NCBI GenBank assembly: GCA_008828725.1
Contig: MEHQ01000660.1
Location: forward strand, 133,429-197,428
Source: Saccharina japonica
Lineage: Eukaryota; Sar; Phaeophyceae; Laminariales; Laminariaceae
Reading direction: 5' to 3'
Length of the DNA: 64,000 nt
Every line of letters begins with the position of its first letter. Position 1 is the stretch's first letter. The notes under the pieces were generated by a model that saw only the letters and a program-made list of their open reading frames with translations, made no database searches and had not been told where the DNA came from. The translations under genes and the position numbers were made by a program. Positions 50,601 to 62,600 of the stretch are shown here, piece by piece.

Positions 50601-53600
50601 TACTATTGTGTTTCTCTTTTCCAGTGTATCTGGGCTGCCGGGCGTGTGTATGTTGATGCCTGTCGTATCCAGCCCGACAACGGCATGCCAATGAAATCGT
50701 CTATGTTTCCTTACCGCATTAAAATATAACGATATCATTTTGTCGCAGCTTCGTGACTAAAGGGCTCGTATCTCTCTAGTAGGATGCATTATCAGCACAA
50801 ACGTTACCTGTGCTGGATGTCGGCGGGATATAAATGACATTTTTGGTGTGAACACGCACGCACACACGCACAGACACCGGCCGTTGACACGCACCTGAGC
50901 AGGTGTAAGGGGGATGACGGTCATCGACGGTCGCGCAATGCCGGCCCATGGGTGGTGCCGAAGAACTTGAACTTGAAGTGCAGCCATTCTTATTTGCCAG
51001 TCCCAACAAACGTCTCCGAGACTGCCACAACGGAGTGATTGGTTTCAAAATTACGACTCGTGGTTAGGGTTAGGACGAAGGTTGGGGTTTCAGGGCGGTG
51101 ATGTACTTGCTGGTATTGGTTTTTGTTTCGGTTCTCTTCCAACGGAACATCCTTTCCCGTTTATTGCGGCCCCGGCCTAGGTGTCATTTAAACGAGCGAA
51201 TTTAATGACACAATATCCGCCAGCACCGTCTAGCGACAACCTTCTACAGCATTATGGATTGTGTAGTGATAGGCTTAGGATTATACTTAGCTTAAACTTA
51301 GGCTTAGGCTTAGGCTTTGGGTTTGGGTTTGGCTTAGGCTTAGGCCTAGACTTAGGCTTAGGTTAAGGCTTAGTCTCAGGGTTAGGCTTAGGCTCAGGGT
51401 TAGGCTGAGGCAAATACTTAGTCTCAAGCTTAGGCTTAGACTCAGGCTTAGGCTTAGGGTTAGGGTTAGGCGTAGGCTTAGGCTTAGTCTTAGGCTTATG
51501 CTTAAGGTTAAGCATAGGCTTAGGCTTAGGCTTTGTCTTAGGCTTAGTCTTACGCTTAGGATAAGTTTTTTAATCCCACGGTAGGGGCTTCCACTTGTCT
51601 GAAAGTTTTGTTTGGGCGGTTGAGCGCCTCTCACGTGAGCAGATACCAGCTAGCACGATAACTACTGCTGTAGTATTGTTTGTTTAAGGACTCTACTATA
51701 GTAGCGCGCATTAAAGTTGGTCAGGTTGCGCGCAAGCACTCGTCTGCGAAGTCCTGCTTCGGGTGAGATGTTGAGCTTAGAGAAATAGTCAACCACCCCA
51801 ATAAGGTGGCATTGCTCTTAGGCTGTTCATTCCTCCGGCGCGGCACATTCCTGTCCTTATGGGGCGTTGCAAGCAATACCGTAGTATGTGATACCACACC
51901 CCCTCGGACGAATTTCAGCGCTGATTTGCTCGACGACCGGCCGAGCGCTAACCGTCTATGGAAATATCTCGACAAGATGCTCCGAAAGCCGCCTTGTTCG
52001 TTGTCTGTGCCCCCCTGGTTATGGAGAAAACTGGCGTTGAAATTCACCCCAGGGGGTGTGATATACACTGCCATATACGGTAAAGCACTGGCGAGGTTTC
52101 AAAGTACCAGAACATGCCCGAATACGCAGAGACAACGCACGGGTCCGCGGTTTCGCACGGATCGCGAGGAGAGCGCACAGGAGTGCGCAACAAAAAGCAA
52201 GAACTGGGCGATTTCATTCAGTTTTCGCACAGGGGTCGTGGACTTTGCGCAGGTGTGCGTTGCTTTTTGTGTTTTTTGTTTCCCCTTACCCCAGGAAACA
52301 CCCACTTGGGGTGTTCAGTTTCATGCTACCACGAGTGACTCCGGGACATTAGTAAGCTGCGGCATGGAAACAATATGGTTTGTCGCAGTGCCTTTATATC
52401 TCGGTGGAGGAATCATCGGGGATGGACTCCTCTACGCATGGGATCGTATCGGTGCATACATACGTAGACATTAATTCAGTATACGTAGCCCGGATCGGAG
52501 AGAACGCACAGGGAGTGAAAGTAAGACAGACGAGAACGGGACGATTGCATTCGACTTATTTACACCACAGGGGCCGGCGATATCGCGCGAATGGGATAGC
52601 GTTGGATCGGAGAGAATGCACAGGCGTGCGCCAAAACGACCAGAATGTGTTGTTTTCAAGAAACGATCGCGCGGGGGTGCGTTCTCTCCGCTCTTGGCGG
52701 CATACACGGTGGGTAGCGGGCGTGATACGGCACTGTTAGTGTCGACAGTGTGTCGTGCTTTGCTAGGCTCTTGGTGGTGGTGGAAGATGATACAAGTAAT
52801 CAGAAACACTCTTGCGGTATAATCTGATAATCCACGAACGAGTAGAGGGGCAAGGACAACCCAGGCTGGAGAGACCTAAGCCGGCCTACCTTCTGGAAGA
52901 TCGCCCGCGGCCAGACGCCCTCTGTCGCCGTATTCTCGCCATTCGGTCACCGAACCGGCGATGCGCACGTGCTACAGTTTCGAAGTTAGGCCTAGACTTC
53001 GCCTGCATTGAGTTGACGAGGTGCGCTAGACAGTCAGAGCGCAGACAGAACACAATATATGCTTGATAGCAACAGTTTACGGTAGCATACTCATAGTTGA
53101 CATCACACGCGCTGTTGTCGTTTGGCGGATCGCGCATACTGCCAATAGCTGCACTAAGCTTAACGTGCAAGTTATACAACCCCCTTCTAGGCTCTAGTGA
53201 CTGCGTTGTAGGTCAATTGACGTTGACACCTGCTACTACTCTGTTTGCGGGGGGGGGGGCAGTGCATGCACCTCGTACCTCTCCAGTTTGGATGAAGTGA
53301 GCGACGATCCTTTCTTCCACCATCCCTTCCGGCTTGAGCCGTCTTCCCTCAATTTTCTTCACGACCCAAATGCCGATTATAACCAGCACAGCCCCAACTG
53401 TTACCATAACTCCAATGACGGAGATGTCGAAGCTGCGGAACGCGTCCAACCCTGGAGTCTGGAGACGGTCGGGAACCGGGAGAATAATAAACCTCAGGAC
53501 ATGCTGGTGGCGTGCGTTCGTTTGTTTGACGATGCAGTAAGACAGCAGTGAGGGGTGCACTTCTCGAGACGGTGTTGGCGTTGAAGCCAATATAAGCGTG

Positions 53601-56600
53601 TTTTGTTCTGACGTCAGTTCGACCATGATACACCTCGCCGTAAACGCGCTCTAGATAAAGCTGTCGACACTTGGCGGCTTACTTCCTAGCACGCCGATAT
53701 ACCTATAATCTGTTCACGTTTCGTTTGCACCGGAATTATTGCAGGCCCCAAGAGCTATGGAAATATTTCCTAAGTCGGACAGGTCATCTACAGATAGATA
53801 ATCTAGGTCAAACTCTAGATCACAGCCTGCTGTTATGACAAGTTATGGAGGATCTGTACTATACAGATCCCACCCAGAGCAAAGGCCCTATATCATGCAG
53901 ATCATACGACTCCGACCCAGCAACATGAGGTAGATGACGCAGACCAAGAATATACATTCCCTGGCAGGTCTAGATCATGAAAGGGCAACAAGTGATCTGT
54001 CACATGTTTGAAAGCCTCGGGGACAAGTTTCCCACCAGTTCTACTGGGGCGAAGACGCCGTCGGAGTCCGTCGTGGAGACCGCGAAATCGGAGAGGTGGT
54101 ACGACAAACAGGAAACGTCCACTTCCAGGGCATCGCTCTCTCCGTCGCCCAGCGCCGCAGGGGAGACCGCTGCCACGACCAAGCCATCTTCTTCCCACTC
54201 TCGAGTCTGGTTGTTATAGTAGGCGCACCACGGCGTGTCCGAGCTGGAATTTAACGACGCCTTCATCGTGATGGTCACTGGCGCCGCCAACGGAACATCC
54301 TGGGTTTGGCATCAGTACGGGACCGGAAGGGAAATATCGCCACCTAGACCCCCCCTAGGCCGAAAGTATCGACACGGTGTTTGCGGCTACGGGCTGTAGA
54401 CGTGTGCTATTACGGAGGACCATAGTAAACACTAGTAAATAGGACCATATATTGTGAGTAAAAATAGGTAAATATATAGGTTTTAGTGTATACCGTAGGT
54501 CCTATTTACTATCGCCCCCCGTGCTAGGATAGGAATAGCATTGTTTTGGTCAAGACATATGTGACTGAGGGATGGAGGTACGGCGCGTGCTATATACGAT
54601 AGAAGAGGAACAAGGTATACCTTTTTTTGGCTGAAACGTTCTCTGAATGGCGTACTAAAGGCTCCTTAACCCCAACTCGACGGGATTTGATTGTTGTGTT
54701 GTAATGTGTTTTGTCCCATTTTGTACTTAGGCTATGGACTTGTTCATGGGGGAGACTTTGTGTACTCGTAGCTTCCACTATAATCAGTTTCGGAGTGAGG
54801 TAAAGAAGCTCCTCAAGCGATCACCCTCAGACACAAAACACATGGGGCGCCTCATCCGTGCTTTTGCAACAAGATTCGTCGTATGCCTGCTGTATCTGTA
54901 AGCCGTGATACTGTTCATCGGGGGTAAGCTTAGCATTGTTTGTTAAAGTCAGCTTTTCTGTGAGGTGCTGTGTGAGTAAACTCTATGTAGGTCCTTCAGT
55001 AAGGAGCATAAGAAACTCAACGTGCTGCCCCGACCCGGGCCTACTTGGAGGAGCAATACTCCGGAGCATACCATCACGGTATTCACCTATATTCGATCGT
55101 TACATCTACCGAAATAAAAGTGTATCAACACTCCTGCTTATGAACACATTCTCGGTCGGCTCTTACACTTCCGTCGTCGCTGCTGGTAAGCCTCACGCTC
55201 GTCACCCCTCCCTCCGCCGCCTCCGACGGTCGTCCATTTAGACTGAACTCCATGGAGCCGAGGGTGACTGCAGACGTGGCCGCAGCCTCAAACGCGGCAA
55301 GGTGACGGGACCGGGTAAATCCGCGAAGGGGAGCCTTGCCTCGCCCCCAGGAAGGTGCAGCACTTGCTGACGTCATCATCCTCCGCCTTTGGGATAAACT
55401 GTCTGAGGTCGCTTCAGCAAATGCTACTTTGGACGTTCCTGGTGCATCGACGGCATATGTTTGGGGAACACGGACGGGGTAGTAACGGTGTTATTCCGCA
55501 TTTAGCGGTTTCGCGCCTGAAATACCAAAGCATGAACTCTCGACTGCGATACTATGATGCTCCGAATAAGACGGCACCCTGTCAGGGAAAACGTTTGAGT
55601 CATGTTCAAGTAGCACACATATCCTCTATGCCCGGTTTAATTTGCCATGTGTTAGATCTCTTGCGTGTTTTCTTGTCCCAGACTCCCACTACACACGGTA
55701 TCGAGCCCGATGTGTAATGGGAATAAGCAACGTACACCCGGAAGTCTTGACATATATGAAGTGAGTGGGTTGTATTCACTCACCTGCGATAGAGGTGATG
55801 CCGCCCGTGTCTGACGTCACGGTACAACTCACGCTCACGTATGTGCTGTCAAACGTTGCTGCCTCTTCGCCGTCTTCAGTCCCAGTCTCCATCAGGCCCA
55901 TGATGGACTGCACGATAGATGAGACACTGGGAGCAACCGCATCGACATCGTGCGACGCAGCAAGGGGAAACATGTTGAAGTAGGAAGATTCATACAAAAC
56001 CAGTAAGGCAGCTGGTGAGCTGTTATATGCCGGAAGGAGATACAGTGATGCATTCGCTAGGGCAACAACACACTTACGGGAGACCATAGTAAACACGAGT
56101 AAATAGGACCGAATATTGTTCGTAAAAATAGGTACATATATAGTTTTTCGTCTGTACCGAAGGTTCTATTTACTATGGTCCTTGCCCGTAATAACTGTAT
56201 GCGGCATGGCAGCGCAGTAGTACATAGCACTCCCAAAGCGACACCCCAGTTGAAGTTGAACATTTCTCACTTTCCTCCGATTCGCCCAAGCGTGCTGTCG
56301 TCCTCTACATCCATGGCGCCAAGGACGCCATCCAGAATCTCGACGGCTGGGTCAGATATGGTAGAGTCCCATCGACCTTCCTCGAACGCGTCCGCCAGAA
56401 TCACTGAAGACGACGAGAGGAGATCGTCCTAGAGAGAGATATTCGAGGTAACAACCCCATGCGTTACAGCTCATTAGCAGCACGATACGGGACGTGAAGC
56501 AGAAACCAAATGATATTTCACAGAAACAGTACGCCGGATATCGGGCTGCATAGCGCAAGACGCTCCGCAGCAGGCACGGCCGAAGACCCTGCTTCCAGGA

Positions 56601-59600
56601 CGCAACTAGTGTGCTTGTCAAACTGCGACGCATTGAGAGGAGGATACGTGATGGGTGGGTAAATATATTTTGGATCTATGTAACGATATCCATCGAGCGT
56701 TGAGTTTATATCCGGAGGGGGGTCATGTCGTGCACGGCTGTAGTCGTATGACCATAGACCCTCGCATCCCTACAATGCCGGGACGGAGCACGTTGGGTTT
56801 TCACCAACCAGGAAGACATTGCTTGCACCAAGCGCGAAACGCCGTGAGGTATTGGGCGAGTCGCATGGAGAGTGAGCTGCATCCGGCTAAGAGCCGCCTC
56901 TGAGGCGGACTTGCATATGGACGACAGTTTCAATGAGTTAATTTAATTTCTGGTGTGGCCACTTCCTGAGACAGCAATGGGAGCACTATGTAACTGCCTC
57001 GTGGGTGCCTTACCATATACACACTACGCGATGCGACCATTCCCCTTGTGCGGAGCAAAGGTTCTCCACCCCGCAAAAATGATCTAACTCGACCGCCAGC
57101 TTTGGTGACCGCCAAAATCACAACGGTACCCTGGTTGTCTAGCTCACGCAGTGCGAGGCGTGTTTTACAGCGTCGTTTCCAACCGACGCCAACCCAACCT
57201 ATAAATATATGGACTGGGGGGGGGGTGCTCATGTCGCGCACGGCCGTAGTCGTATGACCATAGACCTACAATGTCGGGACGAAGCACGTTGGGTTTTCAC
57301 CAACCAGGCTGGGAGGGGGGTTAGGTGTATGGTATCCAAATCCCCGGCCACCCTCGTGGATAATTAATTAATTTAGTGAAAGGGGGGGAACAATATCCAA
57401 GTGTTGAGTGTCGGTTCTCGAACCCAAGGTGATATATCACCTGAACGGCTGACCCCACAGCCTGGCCTTCTCTCGAGATGAGCACTAGAACGCCCATGAC
57501 GCTCCCTGCGGTTTCTGTACTATATCCCAGCGTCGCGTAGGCGTTCGCCATGTCGCTTATCATCACACCAAGGAGGTCCTGCGCATTCACCGTATATATC
57601 CAAAGATGGGTCTAGTTGTTGATGGACGTGGACGAGAGAGGAACAGCGAAGGCGACATGACTTCCCATGCAGAGCGAGCATTCCCCCCCCAACGTTGCCC
57701 TAGGTACCACACTGGCAGGGGTTAAGGTGGAAAAATGTCTTGTACAATACGTGGAACCAACACAATAAGCACCCGAATGTTTGAGGTATATATAATACAA
57801 ATAGGAACGGTGCTCCATCTCGAAAGGGATGGGTGGTAAGTCGTAAGATTTCTAACGCAACCAAACAATTAGTACCCTCCCCTCCCTCCCGCCAGCATTG
57901 AGGCAGGGACACACACCGGACCCACATAAATACACAAACCGGATTAATGCTGAGGCAAAGCGTGACAACAGACCGGTGAGGGTTTGTCCAGAACAAGTAT
58001 GTTTGCCGCCACACGTCTGTTTTCCGCCGCCACACGTCTTCATGAGCTTGAATCGGTCTTCCCCTTCGGAACGAGATACGAGTACTAGTGCCAGCACGTT
58101 ATCCAAAACTCATACAGGATTAAAATGTACTGTACACATGATCGGATCCCATACTAAACAAAAAGCATGGTCTAGTTCTTTACACTGCACTTTCCGTCGA
58201 ACAACCCTGAGCCGTGACCATATATGCCCTACCTGATATATGTTGGCGTTCGTGCCATTGGAAGAGGGGTCCGTGCTAGTTAGCTCTTGAAGGGCGACGG
58301 AAACGAACGCCCGGACGACAGGCGTAGTTTGGCCCGGCGTTTCCTTCGCTTTCGCGCTGGCTTCCGAAAATTTGTTTGACATTGCGTCGGCCACATCCTG
58401 CTTAAATACACAAACCCGCCATACGATTCAACGTAAATGGTTGCATGCGGAGACCGAAAAAATGGCCGTTGCGATTACAGCACAACTAACCAGTGGCCTT
58501 CTTGCCACCCCCGTACACTGGGCCAGAGCACAGTTTTAGCGCATCAAAGTTGAATGTCAACATAAAAGTCACGCGTGGGTATGTCGTAAGAAACCCCAAA
58601 GCACGGAAGAATATACTCGTACACCAAATACACCGTTCTCCAAACGTTGGCAGTATTAGCGTGTGGGAGGCTACGAGTACAGCGTTTGCTTGTTGAGTGC
58701 ACGTAGTGGTCGATAGCAATCCATGCCAATGCCAATCCGACACAGGAAGGAATATCTGCGTGCTACATCTCAAAATTTAAACTCACAGCGGTTCTCAACG
58801 ATTCGCCCCAACCAGTTACGCGGACGCTCACGGTGTCTCCGTCTGCATCGCCGTATGACGTCGTGGAAGCGCCAAACGTATCCGATATATGCGCTGCGTG
58901 TGGGTTAGTGGGGGGGGGCAACGGTTTGGGCGAAACGTTTGGGGTCGTGCGAACCGGTACTTGTCTGACTTGAGGACCTCAACCGGTCCCAGTGACAAAA
59001 TATTACCACAGAAGGCAAACACTAACTGCAACCTTATTATAGGGGTGGCGGCTTAAGTTCTGAATATCCTACCGTGGGAGTCGTCGCCTCTGCTTTTGCC
59101 GCCTCTCTGCATTGTGTGGTTATTTTTCGCGGGGTCTATCGTGGCTGCCCAGAGTCGCCGAGGCGGGGAAGCGCAGACTCGGCAACAATATGACCGTGGA
59201 ACTATGACAGATTGACCCGGTGGAAGATACAGGTATGGCTAAGGCGAAGGGCACCGTAAATGGTATCTCGTAAAGTCGTTCCTCCCTACGTATCTCTGGA
59301 GGTGTATACTCACCTGCAATTGACATTGTGTAGTTGTGCACAGATTGGCCGAGAGGCAAGGTCCCCGCCCACTCCGGCGACTCCGACGCATACATGGACA
59401 GGCCATACAACGGCGTTTGGACGCCCTGATTATCATATCGGACGACACAGAAGTTTGGCGAGGGCATGCTTGTGAGCAAAAGGGATTTTCCCATGCGTGT
59501 CAAGATGCAAAATACTTGGAGGATAAGTTTCTGCCACCCTTGTTGGAAACGACGCATGCTACCTTGAAGTAGAGGTGCACCATTTCTTTTTCTGAGGTTC

Positions 59601-62600
59601 CACACTCGAGGAGCTCCATACCTCAATACCTGCAGTAGTCTAAACACTGACTCTGGAGGAAAATAAAGGTGCTACCCGATAAACAAAAACTGTCATGGCC
59701 TAACTATGCAATGAAAACTATTGGGATGAAATAATGAAGTGCGACGGTTTTGAGTGAAGAGGCCCGATAATTCATAAACCGTTTCGTCCAATAGGTGCTG
59801 CCTCTGTCGTATCTGCACGAACCATGTCTTAGTTTGTGAGGTACATGAAGAGGATATTTGTGGGTGAATATGTGTTGTCAAGACGACGGCTCACTCTAAC
59901 AAGTGACTACCATTTGTGATGCCACTACTTGGCGCTCATGTTCGTACGGAACGTGTATACGTATATTATGCTGTAGTTGTTCTCCCTAGAAAGAAAACGC
60001 CGGGGGGGGGGGGTTCTAAGCCGCGTCAGCGAGAGGAGAAACTACAGAGAGGGCGCAGTCTGCGACATATGTGCCTTGTTGTCTCCTGGGCACAGGATCA
60101 CGTAGGTGTAGGTTTACATCAAAGAAGACGGGTCATGCCAACAGCAACATGTATCATGTGTGGCGCAAGGATTACCTGTCCATTCGCGTACGAGAAGGAG
60201 TATGAAAGCGGAAGATCGTCAGCGTCATCGGTCCACTCAAGGCTCTCCAGTACGAAAATATCCACCGCGGCAGTTCCATTTGTAGGGCTCGCCACAACAT
60301 GTCCTCCGTAGGGGGGAGAGTTGATCAGGACCGAGAGCTGGGTATAACCTTGACGTGGAGAATGGGACGGTTGCGTCAGTGAGACATCAGTGACGATTCA
60401 CCAAGCTATGGGGTCCAAGCGACTCCTCCTCCTGGACGAGTGAACGAGTGGAGTTACATCGAATGTATCCAACTATTGCTATGATGTTTTTCAGTGCATT
60501 GCTTGTTTCAAGCGCAAAGAGGCAGTACCGAAGCCCTCACAGATATCGCACCACACGTGTGGACACAAATCCACCATAAAGTTTCCTATGGAGTCTATGA
60601 CCCGTTGAGTCGATTCCCTCTAACGGTACGATTAAAAAGGGTGGCGTTGCTTTGCCCTCTTTGCGCAATACAAGAACACAGTCCGCTGCTGCGTTGCATA
60701 TTTGCTAGCAACACCAAGGAGCAATCAAGGAAACGACGCAGGAATTTTGTGCATATACATCAAAAGGGTCACGGGACTCGAGCAACCCCGCAGGCACAAC
60801 ACGAGCTGCAAATGTCAACGGATGGGCTCGCCTTCATTCTGTGTGGCGAGTTCGATCGCAGAGAGGCGAAACACGTAAGAAGAACCTGCAGTAAGCACGT
60901 TGGGTCTAACCACCAGACTGGGCCTGCCGTTGCGTTCGGATGCGGGGGTTAAGCATTGACTCATGAGCATCAGATATGTACGTGGTGGCTGGGTCTAGCA
61001 CGTCTCAAACGTAAAAAACAACGATGCAAAGTGCATCCGTACAGATAGACGTAGTATTCCCAGGAAATAAACTTGAGTGTTATGCGCGTGGGAGGGGGGA
61101 GGGGGGTCCAGGACTGTACAAAGCTAGTCCAAAACACGACCACGAAATGGTTGCCTAACACGTTTCGAAAAGCTAGCACTTTATGTCGTATCTGTGGAAC
61201 TCTAAAACTTTCGCACCCGGTTTGAGAGCTGGAAAAGAACGTCGCCCAACCCTGTGTCTCCGTAGAAAGATCGCCACTCTCCTGTTTAGCATTGAAGAAA
61301 CCATAGAAGTCGCGGAGTTACGTAGCCATGGTCAAAGACAAAACACGATAATAAGGTCCGTATCGACGTCTGACCTCCCTCCAGTCGATGTGTCACCTAA
61401 CAGAGATGCCTTGTTATCTAGACGTAGCCCTTACATATCAATACTGAGACGAGCCCACATCACCTGCGTCCAGAGCATTTCGTACTCTGAAGATGCCTCG
61501 ACGACGCCGCCATAGAGCACCAGCTTCGCGGTGGGGTCGAACTTTTCGCTGTCCTCCTTTGCCCACACAACCACTTCGGGTGCATCGTACCCCACGATCT
61601 GAAGGACCGGGTTCGGCCGCGCGCCGTACGTGTCAGCTTCGTATTTTGTACCATGTAATGAAAAATACATATCAAGGGCAAGTCTGCTAGCGAACCCTAT
61701 GTGCGTGCTCGCTATGGTTTGGCCCCTGAAAGCGGATCGGTTTCTTTTTAGTCGAAGAGACACGGTATGCCTACTAGTACTGTAGTCTCGATTGTTTCCA
61801 CTCGACACTGCGGAAACTGCAGGGTATACGCGTCATTGGTTAAAACACTCGCTATCAGTGTAACGTCAAAAGTCATCAAAGCTTACGTTGGTAAGCTCGT
61901 AAGCTCTAACAAGTGTTTGGCATAGCTGACACTCCTCAGCTATCGCCTATTACGGCGGAAGAGGGCCAATGCCAAATGCGCGTAATCGCGGCGAAGGGAC
62001 TCCTCGCCTGCACTTTGACGGCCACAACATCCGATCGAAACTTGGCGAAAATATCGGTGGCGTCGACAGTCCCCTTGCTGACATTCAGGGAGAACTCATA
62101 CACCTGCATGCAGCGTTTGCACAATACTCATAGGTTACACGAGGAAAGCCGCCGGGAACGTGTTACCAGGTACCTATCCCCCCCCCCCCCCTGGTTGACC
62201 GCATTCTGCGCAACACAGGAACAACCTTGTACGGGTAGTTCGAGACCTTTGTACGGCTAAACCACAGCCGGTTGGCTTACAAGCTCGCGTGCCCTTTCGA
62301 CTCGCCGTGATGCATGAATGGTGAAAACAGACGGCATACCGCGTGGTTCGTACCCCACTAGCCTGCATTAGGTGGCCAGCGGTTCGCGCCAGAGAGGCAC
62401 TCAAACCAGAGAGGATATCTGCTGTTCCATATAATCGACAGGACTATTACGGGTGCCCATAGTAAACACTAGTAAATAGGACCAAATATTGTTAGCGAAA
62501 AAAGGTGTACATATAGTTTTTGTGTATGCCGTAGGTGCTATTTACCATATATGGCCCTCCGTAATAATCAGAGAGCTGACTGCAGTGGAGCTCATCTCGC

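Noticed and set aside
51287..51634. Minus-strand frame of Leu-Ser repeats
   Set aside because: It is a translation of the TTAGGC array.
51806..52474. Long plus-strand frame as a separate gene inside a gene B intron
   Set aside because: There is no recognisable domain, the composition looks like non-coding sequence, and no splice or start evidence was seen.
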